Shown here: one piece after another, positions 33,726 to 42,960 of the stretch
Numbering within the stretch: the stretch's first letter is position 1
How the letters are laid out: every line of letters begins with the position of its first letter
From: Rhizobium herbae
GTDB taxonomy: Bacteria; Pseudomonadota; Alphaproteobacteria; Rhizobiales; Rhizobiaceae
Direction of reading: 5' to 3'
Length of the DNA stretch: 64,000 nucleotides
Assembly (NCBI RefSeq): GCF_017873135.1
Contig: NZ_JAGGJV010000004.1
Location: 310,001 to 374,000 of the forward strand
Notes under the pieces: model-generated
Databases searched by the model: none
The model's input: the letters and a program-made list of their open reading frames with translations, nothing else
What the model was told of the DNA's origin: nothing
Program-made: the position numbers and the translations under genes

Positions 33726-35036
33726 TCAAACGTAGCGGTTGACGACGTTTTCCAGCAGCTCCTGCTTGCCGGATCGCGGCTGCGGGTTGACGTCCTTGGC
33801 TTCGACCCACTGCGCGATCTCGTCCAGCGAGTAACCGCCGGCGAGCAGCTTCTGGCCTTCGGCCGAATCCCAGCCGGCATAGCGATCGGCGAGCGGCTTG
33901 GAGAGTGCCTTGTCCTCGATCATCTTTGCCGCCGCCTTCAGACCGCGGGCGCAGCAATCCATGCCGCCGATATGGCCGATCAGCAGATCGGCCGGATCGA
34001 GCGACTGGCGGCGCAGCTTCGAATCGAAGTTGGTGCCGCCGGTCTTGAAGCCGCCGCCTTCCAGAACGTGGTAGTAGGCGAGCGCCATTTCTGGAACGTT
34101 GTTCGGAAACTGGTCGGTATCCCAGCCGGACTGGTAGTCGTTGCGGTTCATGTCGATCGAGCCGAAGATACCGAGCGCGTTGGCGAGCGCCAGTTCATGC
34201 TCGAAAGAATGGCCGGCAAGGATCGCGTGGCCCTGCTCGATATTGACCTTCACCTCGTTTTCGAGGCCGTTCTTCTTGAGGAAGCCGTAGACCGTCGCGA
34301 CGTCGTAGTCGTACTGATGCTTGGTCGGCTCCTGCGGCTTGGGCTCGATCAGGATCGTGCCCTTGTAGCCGATCTTGTGCTTGTATTCGACGACGAGATT
34401 GAGGAAGCGGCCAAGCTGGTCGAGTTCGCGCTTGAGATCGGTGTTGAGCAAGGTCTCGTAGCCTTCGCGGCCGCCCCAGAGAACATAGTTCTCGCCACCG
34501 AGCTTCTGCGTTGCATCCATGCAGGTCTTCACCGTCGCGGCAGAGAACGCAAAGACATCCGGATCCGGATTGGTCGCGGCACCCGACATGAAGCGACGGT
34601 TGGAGAAGAGGTTTGCCGTGCCCCAGAGCAGCTTCACGCCGGTGGCGGCCTGCTTCTCCGCGAAGTAGTCGACGATCTCGTTGAGGTTCTTTGTGTTCTC
34701 GGCGAAATTCTTGCCTTCCGGACGCACGTCGGCATCGTGGAAGCAGTAATAAGGCGTGCCGAGCAGCTGGAAGAATTCGAAGGCAACATCGGCTTTCAGC
34801 TTGGCGGCCTTCATCGTGTCTTCGAACCAGGGGCGCAGGAACGTCTGGCCGCCGAAGGGATCGCCGCCGGGCCAGGTGAAGGTGTGCCAATAGGCAACCG
34901 CGAAGCGCAGATGGTCTTCCATGCGCTTGCCCATGACGATCTCGTCAGGCTGATAGTAGCGATAGGCCAGCGGATTGGTGCTGTCGGGGCCTTCATACTT
35001 GATCTTGGCGATATCGCCGAAGAAACCGGTGCTCAT
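33726..35036 (-). CDS. xylA: Xylose isomerase
   Basis: 436 residues, the class II length. Motifs: '[18 protein letters not shown]' (catalytic His), '[13 protein letters not shown]', '[20 protein letters not shown]' (metal-binding Glu/Lys), '[19 protein letters not shown]', 'GSIDMNRND' and '[11 protein letters not shown]'. It converts D-xylose to D-xylulose with Mg/Mn. Third gene of the lacI-xylB-xylA run, separated from xylB by a palindromic repeat. Ribosome site GGAGAC upstream of ATG 35036. Confidence 0.97.
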   Translation of the reverse strand: MSTGFFGDIAKIKYEGPDSTNPLAYRYYQPDEIVMGKRMEDHLRFAVAYWHTFTWPGGDPFGGQTFLRPWFEDTMKAAKLKADVAFEFFQLLGTPYYCFHDADVRPEGKNFAENTKNLNEIVDYFAEKQAATGVKLLWGTANLFSNRRFMSGAATNPDPDVFAFSAATVKTCMDATQKLGGENYVLWGGREGYETLLNTDLKRELDQLGRFLNLVVEYKHKIGYKGTILIEPKPQEPTKHQYDYDVATVYGFLKKNGLENEVKVNIEQGHAILAGHSFEHELALANALGIFGSIDMNRNDYQSGWDTDQFPNNVPEMALAYYHVLEGGGFKTGGTNFDSKLRRQSLDPADLLIGHIGGMDCCARGLKAAAKMIEDKALSKPLADRYAGWDSAEGQKLLAGGYSLDEIAQWVEAKDVNPQPRSGKQELLENVVNRYV

Positions 35037-35075
35037 GGTATTGTCTCCTTGGATTGGAATTCGAGTGTATGGTTC

Positions 35076-35190
35076 TGCCCCTCATCCGCCCTTCGGGCAC
35101 CTTCTCCCCGCAAGCGGGGCGAAGGAGATGCCGCACCTTCTGTTGTCCCCTCTCCCCGCTTGCGGGGAGAGGGTTAGGGTGAGGAGCAAC
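35076..35190. repeat. RIME-type palindromic repeat between xylB and xylA
   Basis: Contains CCGCCCTTCGGGC, CTTCTCCCCGCAAGCGGGG with CGAAGGAG, and CCCTCTCCCCGC/GCGGGGAGAGGG. This is the composition of RIME1-like mosaic elements known from rhizobia. It occupies the entire xylB-xylA spacer, in an otherwise continuous operon. Confidence 0.8.
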
Positions 35191-35192
35191 TT

Positions 35193-36650
35193 CTAGTTTG
35201 CAGTCGCCGACTTGATCGCCGGATAGAGGCGGCGATAGCGGTGATAAGCATCCTCGTAGGCGCCGCGCAGCGAAACGTCCGGCTGGACGGTTTCGGCGGT
35301 CACCGGCGCTGTGAAGACCGAGAGTGGGTCGGCTTTGGCGGCGGCAACCAGGCCGAGACGGGCGGCGCCGAATGCGGCGCCGAAATCGCCATCGGCGGGA
35401 ACGTCGACCGGCAGGTCGAGCGCGGTTGCGATCGATTTGAGCCAGTAGCGCGAGCGCGAGCCGCCGCCGATGGCGGTGACGCGGGACAGGTTGGTGCCGG
35501 CAGCGCGTAACGCTTCGAGACTGTCGCGCAATGCGAAGGACACGCCCTCCAGAACTGCCTGGGTCAAGACGACCCGGCTGCTTTCATGGCCAAGCCCGGC
35601 AAAGACGCCCCGGATGGCAGCATCGTTGTGCGGCGTACGCTCACCGGAAAGATAGGGCAGGAAGGTGACGCCGGAGGGGGCATTGAGCGTATCGCCAAGC
35701 TCGCTCGTCAGGTCGGCGGCGCTCTGGCCGGTGACGCCGGAATGCCAGTTGAGTGCATCGGTTGCCGACAGGATGACACCCATCTGGTGCCAGGTGTTGG
35801 GCAGCGCGTGGCAGAAGGCGTGAACGGCGCTGGCGGGATTGGGCAGATAGCTGGAATTGGCGGCGAACAGCACGCCGGAGGTGCCGAGCGACACGAAGGC
35901 ATGGCCTTCGCCGACCGTGCCCATGCCACAGGCGGACGCTGCATTGTCCCCCGCGCCACCGGCGACGACGACATTGGCGTTCATTCCCCATTTTGCCGCC
36001 AGATCGCCCTTCAGCGTCCCACCATACTCGGTGCCCTCCACGAGGTCGGGCATCTGCTTCCTGTCGAGGCCGGTCGCGGAAAGCAGGCTATCCGACCAGG
36101 CGCGCTTGCCGGTATCGAGCCAGGACGTGCCGGCCGAATCCGACATTTCGGAGATATGTTCACCCGTCAGCCAGAGACGCAGATAATCCTTGGGCAGAAG
36201 GACCCAGCGTACCCTCGCAAAGATGTCCGGTTCGTTTTCAGCGACCCAGACGAGCTTTGGCGCGGTGAAGCCGGGGAAGACGATATTGCCGGTCAGCGCC
36301 CGGAATTGCGGGTCCGCGTCCAATGCCGCGGCTTGGCTTGCGCTGCGGGTGTCGTTCCAGAGAATGCAAGGGCGTAGCACCCTGTCCTGATCATCCAGCA
36401 ATGTCGCCCCATGCATGTGACCCGATAGACCGATGCCCTTGACAGCTGCGAGCTCGGCTGGATGCGAGGCCTTCAAACCGGCGATCGCCTCTTCCGTTGC
36501 CCTGATCCAGTGCGCCGGGTCTTGCTCCGACCAGCCGGGATGCGGGCGCGAAACATCCATGGCGCCGGATGCGGAACCGACAACCTTCTGGCCGTCATCG
36601 ATCAGCAGTGCCTTCACCCCGGATGTGCCGAGGTCGATGCCCAGATACAT
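35193..36650 (-). CDS. xylB: Xylulokinase
   Basis: 485 residues, FGGY family: N-terminal 'YLGIDLGTSGVKALLIDD', 'GLSGHMHGATLLD', 'AGGAGDNAASACGMG', 'SLGTSGVLF', 'LPYLSGERTPHND' and 'AIGGGSRSRYWLKSIAT' with 'GAAFGAARLG' for ATP. It phosphorylates xylulose to xylulose-5-phosphate for the pentose phosphate pathway. ATG 36650 lies 10 bp after the upstream LacI stop; a longer frame to 36698 would overlap it. Confidence 0.96.
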   Translation of the reverse strand: MYLGIDLGTSGVKALLIDDGQKVVGSASGAMDVSRPHPGWSEQDPAHWIRATEEAIAGLKASHPAELAAVKGIGLSGHMHGATLLDDQDRVLRPCILWNDTRSASQAAALDADPQFRALTGNIVFPGFTAPKLVWVAENEPDIFARVRWVLLPKDYLRLWLTGEHISEMSDSAGTSWLDTGKRAWSDSLLSATGLDRKQMPDLVEGTEYGGTLKGDLAAKWGMNANVVVAGGAGDNAASACGMGTVGEGHAFVSLGTSGVLFAANSSYLPNPASAVHAFCHALPNTWHQMGVILSATDALNWHSGVTGQSAADLTSELGDTLNAPSGVTFLPYLSGERTPHNDAAIRGVFAGLGHESSRVVLTQAVLEGVSFALRDSLEALRAAGTNLSRVTAIGGGSRSRYWLKSIATALDLPVDVPADGDFGAAFGAARLGLVAAAKADPLSVFTAPVTAETVQPDVSLRGAYEDAYHRYRRLYPAIKSATAN

Positions 36651-36660
36651 GATGGTCTCC

Positions 36661-37737
36661 CTAGTCTTGTCTGCCCGGTTCGGGCTCTTGATTGTCATGA
36701 CCGTCCCGCTCGAAGGGCAGGTTGTCTTTCAGGAAAATATCGATCCGGATGCGCTCCTGCGCGCCGATCACTGCGACGCCGTCAGCCTTGGCCTTCAGCA
36801 CACGGATGGCGCTGCGCACCTCATGGCCGGCATCCTGGTTGAGGATCGCGTCGATCAACCCATCGTTCAGTGCCGCCCGCGTGTGCTGTGTCAGTTCATG
36901 CGCGATCACGCACACCGGCACGCCATTCCTTCGCCGTTTCAAGGCCGCGATCAGGCCGCGATTGCCGGCGCCGAGGCTGTAGATACCCGCGATCTCAGGC
37001 GATGCCGCAAGCGCTTCGCCAACAAGCTGTTCCGCCAGGGCAGGATCGTCCTGCCCCTCGAGGACAGGCAACAGGGCATGGCCTGGAAAACTCTCATTCA
37101 TGACCGCGCTGAATCCATCGAGCCGTTCGCGATGGTCGCGCACCAGCATGGAACCGGCCAACACCGCGACAGGCCCTGACCGGCCTCCGAGAAAGCGGCC
37201 CATCAGGCTCGCCGCCGTGCGGCCCGCGGCAATGTTGTCTACGCCTGCGAAATGATCGCGTTTGGAACCGGCCAGATCGGAAACCAGTGTCACGACCGGG
37301 ATACGCTCACCCCGCAGGCGATCAACGGCGGCAATCACATCGGGAGAATCGATCGCCACGACCGCCACGCCGGAAGGCGATGTCGCGCGCGCCTCATCCA
37401 GTGCTGCGACCAGCGCTTCGGGATTGAAAGCGGGGACAGTGACGATGGAAATTGCCGTGCGCTCCGCCGGTGAGCGGCCGATCGCGGCGCGCACCTGCGC
37501 TTCGAGCCCGCGCATGAAGGAATTGTCGCCGGATGGCAGAATGAAGACAAAGGGGTAGACACGGCTCTTGGCAAGGTTCGCAGCCGCCACGTCTCTGATG
37601 TAACCAATGCGCTCGATCGCCTGTTCGACCTTTTCGCGGGTAACCCCGCGCACACCGGGACGCCGGTTCAAAACCCGGTCGACGGTCGCAAGGCTGACCC
37701 CTGCCGCAGCGGCAATATCGTGAACTGTCGGGCGCAT
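36661..37737 (-). CDS. LacI-family regulator of the xylose operon
   Basis: 358 residues. HTH 'PTVHDIAAAAGVSLATVDRVLNRRPGVRGVTREKVEQAIERIGYIRDVAAANLAKSRVYPFVFILP' followed by a sugar-binding sensor domain ('AVLAGSMLVRDHRERLDGFSAVM', 'SLGAGNRGLIAAL'). 'ATVDRVLNRRPGVR' is typical of rhizobial sugar-operon LacI proteins. First gene of the operon, so it regulates itself with xylB and xylA. A dyad at 37769-37788 lies 32 bp upstream. Xylose as inducer is inferred from the operon. Confidence 0.93.
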   Translation of the reverse strand: MRPTVHDIAAAAGVSLATVDRVLNRRPGVRGVTREKVEQAIERIGYIRDVAAANLAKSRVYPFVFILPSGDNSFMRGLEAQVRAAIGRSPAERTAISIVTVPAFNPEALVAALDEARATSPSGVAVVAIDSPDVIAAVDRLRGERIPVVTLVSDLAGSKRDHFAGVDNIAAGRTAASLMGRFLGGRSGPVAVLAGSMLVRDHRERLDGFSAVMNESFPGHALLPVLEGQDDPALAEQLVGEALAASPEIAGIYSLGAGNRGLIAALKRRRNGVPVCVIAHELTQHTRAALNDGLIDAILNQDAGHEVRSAIRVLKAKADGVAVIGAQERIRIDIFLKDNLPFERDGHDNQEPEPGRQD

Positions 37738-37768
37738 GTTTCCTCCGGGAAAGAGCCTTAGAGGAAAA

Positions 37769-37788
37769 TTTGATGTACGTAAATCAGA
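37769..37788. promoter_or_regulatory. Candidate LacI operator of the xylose operon
   Basis: TTTGATGTACGTAAATCAGA: 8 of 10 symmetric pairs around a central CG (TGAT.TACGTA.ATCA), 32 bp upstream of the lacI start. Confidence 0.5.
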
Positions 37789-37831
37789 AAATTTTTCCAG
37801 GCTCGACTTTGGCTAATTGTCGTCTTGAATG

Positions 37832-38965
37832 TCAGGAAATCCGTTTGCTGAACGCCTTGAGAAACGTCACCTCACCGGTATTCCCATGCGCCTGCGCGAG
37901 GACGACATCCATGTAATCCGCAGTGATATGGGCGAGCGCAAAACCGCCCATATAGGTGGCGATCGGCTTGAACAGATCGAGGTCGCCCTGTTTGTAGATC
38001 ATCGGTGTATCGTGCTCGTGCCCGTGAAACAGGCCGATAATATTATAGCCTTTCAGCACGGCAAGCAGGGCCGCACGGTCGTCCTCGCTCCACCAGTGGG
38101 CATGCCCGGAACCCTCGTCATCAAAGGTCATCTTCGCCGGGTCCCATTTCTCCAGCGAGAACGGATCCCAGCCATAATGCTGGAACAGGACGACAGGGCG
38201 GCCATCGGCTGCGAAGTTGGCTAGATCCTGCTTGAGCCAGTCCAACCCGCTGATCGCGCCCTTGTTAGTGTCGCCGCCGAAGCGCTGCAACTGCACCAGA
38301 TGCAGCCCGCCCCAGTCCCAGGAATAATTGTCGGAATCGATATCGTAGTTGGCGACCGCCACCGGCGGCTTGTAGAACACGGTCTGGCGGTGATTGAGCT
38401 CGACATAGTCGCGCAGTTCGCGGCGGTACCAGTCGATATGCGGCGGAGCGCCGTCCTGATCGAGGTCGTGATTGCCAAGGCCATTGTAGACCGGGAAGTG
38501 CACACGATCCGGCCCTGTACCCTGCTGATAGCGGCTGGAGAATTGCAGCAGCTGATGGCCTTCGCCGGGAACCTTTACCTGGCCGCCGCCATCATCGGTC
38601 ATGTCGCCGCCAATCACGATGCCGAGCGGCGTGGCGATCTTCTGTCCCGCGCCGGCAAGACCGGTGGCCAAACCGCCGATTTCCTTCGGCCATTTATACT
38701 CCGCAATGTGATTGACCGCCGCAACATGCCTCAGGAGGTTGGCGTCAGTCTTGCCTTCCTGCGCGCAATTGGGGCTGAGCGTGCCACCGGAAACCAGGCA
38801 GGTGTGGACATCGGCCGTGAAAATGAAAGTCGCATCGATCGGCGGCCAAGCCGGCTTCGGTCCTGTCGCGGAAAATACCGGAGTGACTGACGACAAAACG
38901 CCGAGGCCAAGAAGATTGGTGAGAAGCGACCGCCTGGACAGCGGAAAGATTGTACGACCATTCAT
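37832..38965 (-). CDS. Tat-exported calcineurin-like metallophosphoesterase
   Basis: 377 residues. N-terminus 'MNGRTIFPLSRRSLLTNLLGLGVLSSVTPVFSA' carries a twin-arginine motif (SRRSLL, residues 10-15). Metallophosphatase motifs: 'FTADVHTC', 'GGDMTDDGG', 'GLGNHDLD' and 'FQHYGWDPF...FHGHEHDTP' supply the D, H, N and H ligands of the dimetal centre. It is exported folded to the periplasm and cleaves phosphate esters of unknown identity (nucleotides, phospholipids or similar). It is monocistronic. A strong hairpin lies only 4 nt before the ATG (38970-38997). Confidence 0.9.
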   Translation of the reverse strand: MNGRTIFPLSRRSLLTNLLGLGVLSSVTPVFSATGPKPAWPPIDATFIFTADVHTCLVSGGTLSPNCAQEGKTDANLLRHVAAVNHIAEYKWPKEIGGLATGLAGAGQKIATPLGIVIGGDMTDDGGGQVKVPGEGHQLLQFSSRYQQGTGPDRVHFPVYNGLGNHDLDQDGAPPHIDWYRRELRDYVELNHRQTVFYKPPVAVANYDIDSDNYSWDWGGLHLVQLQRFGGDTNKGAISGLDWLKQDLANFAADGRPVVLFQHYGWDPFSLEKWDPAKMTFDDEGSGHAHWWSEDDRAALLAVLKGYNIIGLFHGHEHDTPMIYKQGDLDLFKPIATYMGGFALAHITADYMDVVLAQAHGNTGEVTFLKAFSKRIS

Positions 38966-38969
38966 GCAA

Positions 38970-38997
38970 AATGCCCTGAAGTTGCCTTCAGGGCATT
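38970..38997. promoter_or_regulatory. Hairpin/palindrome at the metallophosphoesterase start
   Basis: AATGCCCTGAA-GTTGCC-TTCAGGGCATT, perfect 11-bp arms, ending 4 nt before the ATG at 38965. The only Shine-Dalgarno-like bases (AGGG) are inside the arm, so it could block ribosome entry or be a repressor site. Confidence 0.6.
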
Positions 38998-39051
38998 CTG
39001 GCTGATGATCTCAAAGACGTACAGGGCGAAGGTTTCGTCGGCGGCCGATCG

Positions 39052-40650
39052 CTAATGACCTCCACCACCTCCAGCTCCCGTTGGCGCAGGTTGCGGCTTC
39101 TGGATCAGGAAGGCGCAGAAGACCAGGGCGCCGAACAGGCAGGTGAGGATCAGGAAGACATCGATGAACGACATGATCATCGCCTGCTGGGTCACGATCC
39201 CGGACAGCTTCTGGATGGCGATGGTTGCGCCGTCGAGACCATGCGAATTGTACTTGGCAATCATGTTGTTCATCTGGTCCATGGCCTCGGGATTGCCCCA
39301 TTGCACATGTTCCTGCAGGCGGGCGTAGTGTTCCTCCTGACGCTGCGTCAGAATGGTGTTTATCGCGGCGAGACCGACGGCACCGCCGAGGTTGCGCGTC
39401 AGGTTGAAGAGACCGGAGGCGCCGCGAATACGGGCTGGCGACAATGTGCCAAGCGCGACATTGTTGATCGGCACCATGCACATCATCAGTCCGAAACCGC
39501 GCAGGATCTGCGGCAGCAGGAGCTCGTAGAAATCCCAGTCGGCCGTCAGCGAACTCATGAGCCAGGTGCCCATGGCAAAGCTTGAAAAGCCGATGGCCAT
39601 CATGATGCGCGGATCGAGCTTGGTCGATACCTTGCCGGCGATCGGCGCCGTGCAGAACATCGCCAGCCCCGACACGAACATCGTTTCGCCGATCATCAGC
39701 GAATCATAGCCGCGGATACGGCCGAGATAGACCGGATAGAGATAGGTCAGGCCATAGAGCCCGATGCCCATGACGAACGAAAACAGCGACCCGAACGCAA
39801 AATTTCGATTGGCGAAGGCTCTGAGATCGACAATGGGGAAATCGACCTTGAACGCACGATAGAAGAACACCAGAGCACCGATCCCGGATGCGACCGCACC
39901 CATGAAGATGTATTCGTCGCTGAACCAGTCGTTCTTGTTGCCTTCCTCCAGCACATATTCCAGTGCGCCGAGAAAAACCGCCATCGACAGCAGGCCCCAC
40001 CAGTCAAATTTCTTAAACAGGCTGAGTTCCGGCTTGTCGAAATCGATGAAATTCCAGGTGACGATGGTGACGATGATGCCGGGAATGACATTGATGAGGA
40101 ACAGCCAGTGCCAGGAGAAGGCATGGCTGAGATAACCACCGACGGTCGGGCCGATGGTCGGAGCCAGCGTTGCGACAAGGCCGATGATCGGCGAGACGAT
40201 GCTGCGCTTGGACGGTGGGAAGATCGTGAAGGCGGCCGCGAACACCGACGGGATCATGCCGCCGCCGATGAAACCCTGCAACGCCCGATAAATGATCATC
40301 TGGTCGATGTTGGTCGCGGTCGCGGCAAGAGCGCTGGCGGCCGTGAAACCCGCAGCCGAGACCGAGAACAGCACGCGCGTCGAAACGATGCGAGCCAGCG
40401 TGCCCGACAGCGGGATCATGATGACTTCCGCGATCAGATAGGCCGTCTGGACCCAGGCGACCTCGTCCGAGCCGGCGCTCAGACCCGCCTGGATTTCTGC
40501 GAGCGAGGCCGAGACGATCTGGATGTCGAGGATCGACATGAACATGCCGAACACCATCGCGAAGAAGGCGATCAGGCGTTTCGGATCCATCTTCTCTTCC
40601 ACGCGGGCGGCGGGAAGCGGCATGGTACCCGCTGTTGCAGTGGCAGCCAT
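39052..40650 (-). CDS. DHA2-family multidrug efflux transporter (EmrB/QacA type)
   Basis: 532 residues, 14 membrane helices expected. MFS motifs: 'FMSILDIQIVSASLAEIQAGL', motif A-like 'SGTLARIVSTRVLF', motif C-like 'VATLAPTIGPTVGGYLSHAFSWHWLFLINVIPG' (the 'WRWiFliNvP' pattern of DHA2). It exports drugs with protons together with the adaptor encoded at 40797. The C-terminus ends in a Gly run plus His (GGGGGH). Second gene of the pump operon under the TetR regulator. Confidence 0.94.
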   Translation of the reverse strand: MAATATAGTMPLPAARVEEKMDPKRLIAFFAMVFGMFMSILDIQIVSASLAEIQAGLSAGSDEVAWVQTAYLIAEVIMIPLSGTLARIVSTRVLFSVSAAGFTAASALAATATNIDQMIIYRALQGFIGGGMIPSVFAAAFTIFPPSKRSIVSPIIGLVATLAPTIGPTVGGYLSHAFSWHWLFLINVIPGIIVTIVTWNFIDFDKPELSLFKKFDWWGLLSMAVFLGALEYVLEEGNKNDWFSDEYIFMGAVASGIGALVFFYRAFKVDFPIVDLRAFANRNFAFGSLFSFVMGIGLYGLTYLYPVYLGRIRGYDSLMIGETMFVSGLAMFCTAPIAGKVSTKLDPRIMMAIGFSSFAMGTWLMSSLTADWDFYELLLPQILRGFGLMMCMVPINNVALGTLSPARIRGASGLFNLTRNLGGAVGLAAINTILTQRQEEHYARLQEHVQWGNPEAMDQMNNMIAKYNSHGLDGATIAIQKLSGIVTQQAMIMSFIDVFLILTCLFGALVFCAFLIQKPQPAPTGAGGGGGH

Positions 40651-40796
40651 CGGCGTTGCTCCTGGCGTGACTCTCGTTCAAGTGAACAGGGCAGCCATCG
40701 TAATCATGAAAAATGGTGCATCACATCGCCCCGGCACATCTGCTCGGGACGTTTATCGACCGTTGAAGCCGCGCCTAAACCGGCGCGGTACACGGA

Positions 40797-42023
40797 TCAC
40801 TTGACCGCGGCGGTATCCTGCGTCTTCGGCGCCGTGCGGGTATCGACATCGACGACAACGCTCAGGCCCGCATGCAGACGGCCGCTATCAAGCACTTCCT
40901 TCGGGAAGACGATCCGAACCGGAACGCGCTGGATCACCTTCGTGAAGTTGCCCGTGGCATTCTCGGCCGGCAGCAGCGAGAACACCGAACCGGAGGCCGG
41001 CGAGATCGACTGCACGGTGCCGACGATCGGCGCCTCATCAAAGGCATCCACGTGGATGTTGACCTTCGAACCCGGAACCATATGGGCGATCTGCGTTTCC
41101 TTGAAATTGGCGTCGATATAGAGCTGGTCGACCGGAACCAGAGCAGCCAGACGCTGACCGGCAGAGACCAGATCGCCGTCCTGAACCGCAAGATTGCCGA
41201 TGATGCCGTCATAGGGCGCTTTCAGAACCGTGAAGCCCAGATCGCGCACAGCCTTGTCATGGGCGAGCTGCAGCGACCGGATTGTGCTTTCGGCCTCGGC
41301 GCGCTGGGCGACCAGAACGGCGATATTGGCCTTGGCAGTCGCGATGCTGGCATCCGCGCCTACGAGATTGGCCTTGGCCTGATCGACCGCAACCTTGGCA
41401 TCATCGAGGGAGGCGACCGTACCGACTGCCTTTGACTGGAGGTCGCTGGCACGCGCGAGCGTGATTTCGGCACCCCGGACGGTCGCCTCAAGGGCGGTTT
41501 TCTGAGCTTCTGCCTGCTGCACGCTAGCTTCAGCACCTGCAATCTGCGCATCGAAACGCTTCAGAGAGAGCTTCTCCGTATCGATCTGCGCCTGCGCCTG
41601 GTCGGCAGCGATCCGGTAGTCTTCCTTGTCGAGGGTGATCAACGCGTCGCCGGCCTTGACATGCTGGTTGGCAACGACATTGACCTTTTCGATATAACCG
41701 GAGACCTTCGGCGAAATCGACGCGATATCGCCTTCGACATAGGCATCGTCCGTCGAGATCATGAAGCGACCGTTGGTCCACCATTCGTAGCCATACCAGC
41801 CACCGGCGGCGAGTGCGGCAATAACGATCACCGGCATCACCATCTTGCGGCGCTTGGGCGCAGGCTTTTCTGCAGCAACAACATCTTGCGGCGCCGCCTG
41901 CGCTTCGGCCGCCGGCTCGGTTACGCTCTTGGCCTGGGGAGCCTCGACCTGCTCGCTCGGCGCCACGAAATCATCGCCGACGGGGCGAACATGAGCGGCA
42001 CCGGATTTGCTTGAAACTGACAT
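40797..42023 (-). CDS. HlyD/EmrA-family membrane fusion protein
   Basis: 408 residues. One TM anchor 'RKMVMPVIVIAALAAGGWYGYEWW', lipoyl half-domain 'DAYVEGDIASISPKVSGYIEKVNVVANQHVKAGDALITLD', a long coiled-coil hairpin (EKLSLKRFDAQIAGAEASVQQAEAQKT...), and the second half 'LKAPYDGIIGNLAVQDGDLVSAGQRLAALV' with 'VKFKETQIAHMVPGSKV'-type beta domain. It links the MFS pump to an outer-membrane channel. No channel gene is adjacent; the orphan NodT-type protein at 60.6 kb is a candidate. ATG 42023 lies 35 bp from the first TetR dyad. Confidence 0.94.
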   Translation of the reverse strand: MSVSSKSGAAHVRPVGDDFVAPSEQVEAPQAKSVTEPAAEAQAAPQDVVAAEKPAPKRRKMVMPVIVIAALAAGGWYGYEWWTNGRFMISTDDAYVEGDIASISPKVSGYIEKVNVVANQHVKAGDALITLDKEDYRIAADQAQAQIDTEKLSLKRFDAQIAGAEASVQQAEAQKTALEATVRGAEITLARASDLQSKAVGTVASLDDAKVAVDQAKANLVGADASIATAKANIAVLVAQRAEAESTIRSLQLAHDKAVRDLGFTVLKAPYDGIIGNLAVQDGDLVSAGQRLAALVPVDQLYIDANFKETQIAHMVPGSKVNIHVDAFDEAPIVGTVQSISPASGSVFSLLPAENATGNFTKVIQRVPVRIVFPKEVLDSGRLHAGLSVVVDVDTRTAPKTQDTAAVK

Positions 42024-42057
42024 GTTGCACTACCAGCCCTAATGTGAGAAATTCGAA

Positions 42058-42075
42058 CCGAACCGTTCAGTTCGA
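42058..42075. promoter_or_regulatory. TetR operator on the pump side
   Basis: CCGAACCG-TT-CAGTTCGA, imperfect copy (6 of 8 arm positions) of the perfect dyad at 42113-42130; centres are 55 bp apart. Confidence 0.7.
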
Positions 42076-42112
42076 TTGACATAATGCGAATTCACTCACA
42101 TATCAAGTCAAA

Positions 42113-42130
42113 TCGAACCGTTCGGTTCGA
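42113..42130. promoter_or_regulatory. TetR operator on the regulator side
   Basis: TCGAACCG-TT-CGGTTCGA, perfect 8-bp arms, 22 bp upstream of the TetR start. Confidence 0.8.
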
Positions 42131-42151
42131 AAAGTTAACAATGAGACAAAA

Positions 42152-42856
42152 ATGTCCGAAGGTAACGAAAAATTGGCAGAACCAGCAGGCACCCTCGACT
42201 GCCCCGGCGAAGCGTATTCCCTTTCCGGACGCCGTGCCGCCGGCGAGGATCCGGCAAAGCGCGAGCAGATCATCGAGGGCGCAAAACGCGTGTTCATGAG
42301 CGTCGGTTTCGACGCCGCCAGCATGAACGACATAACGCGGGAAGCAGGCGTTTCCAAAGGCACGATCTACGTCTACTTCCAGAACAAGGAAGACCTGTTT
42401 TCGGCGATGATCGAAAAGGAGCGGGCTCTTTTTCTCGCGGCAGTTCGCACGGTGCTGGCCGCCCATGAGGATGTCGAAACCGGCCTTTACAAATTCGGCG
42501 TCAGCTTCGTCACCCATATGACCGATGAAAAAGTGATCACCGCGATGCGCACCGTTCTCGGTGTCCGCGATCGCATGCCCGATCTGTGCAAGCGCTTCTT
42601 CAAAGGACCGGAAAACCTGCGGACGGTCATCCAGGAGTTCCTGGCACACCAGGTCGACATCGGCAGCCTGAAGATCGACGACCTCGATCTGGCGGCTGGC
42701 CAGTTTCTCGATCTTTCCAGTGGAGGCTTCTTCAAGCTCCGCCTTTTCGGAACCATGGAGACCCCGCCGCCGCCGGAGGAAATCGATCGGGTCATCGGCG
42801 GCGCCGTTCGCGTCTTCATGGCCGCATACGGAGTACGGCAAACCACGGACGACTGA
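42152..42856 (+). CDS. TetR/AcrR-family repressor of the efflux pump
   Basis: 234 residues. HTH 'PAKREQIIEGAKRVFMSVGFDAASMNDITREAGVSKGTIYVYFQNKEDLFSAMIEKE' near residues 32-88 is the textbook TetR motif; the C-terminal part is an all-helical ligand domain. It is divergent from the HlyD/MFS operon and each promoter has a matching dyad. A roughly 30-residue N-terminal extension precedes the HTH. Confidence 0.95.
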   Translation: MSEGNEKLAEPAGTLDCPGEAYSLSGRRAAGEDPAKREQIIEGAKRVFMSVGFDAASMNDITREAGVSKGTIYVYFQNKEDLFSAMIEKERALFLAAVRTVLAAHEDVETGLYKFGVSFVTHMTDEKVITAMRTVLGVRDRMPDLCKRFFKGPENLRTVIQEFLAHQVDIGSLKIDDLDLAAGQFLDLSSGGFFKLRLFGTMETPPPPEEIDRVIGGAVRVFMAAYGVRQTTDD

Positions 42857-42960
42857 AAGCTACCGAACTGCGGTCATGCCGGCATCAATCCAGCAACCAC
42901 GATCAAATGCGCTCCGACGATCAGCGCTAAGACGGTATCCGGTTTGCTGCGGGAGGTTGG

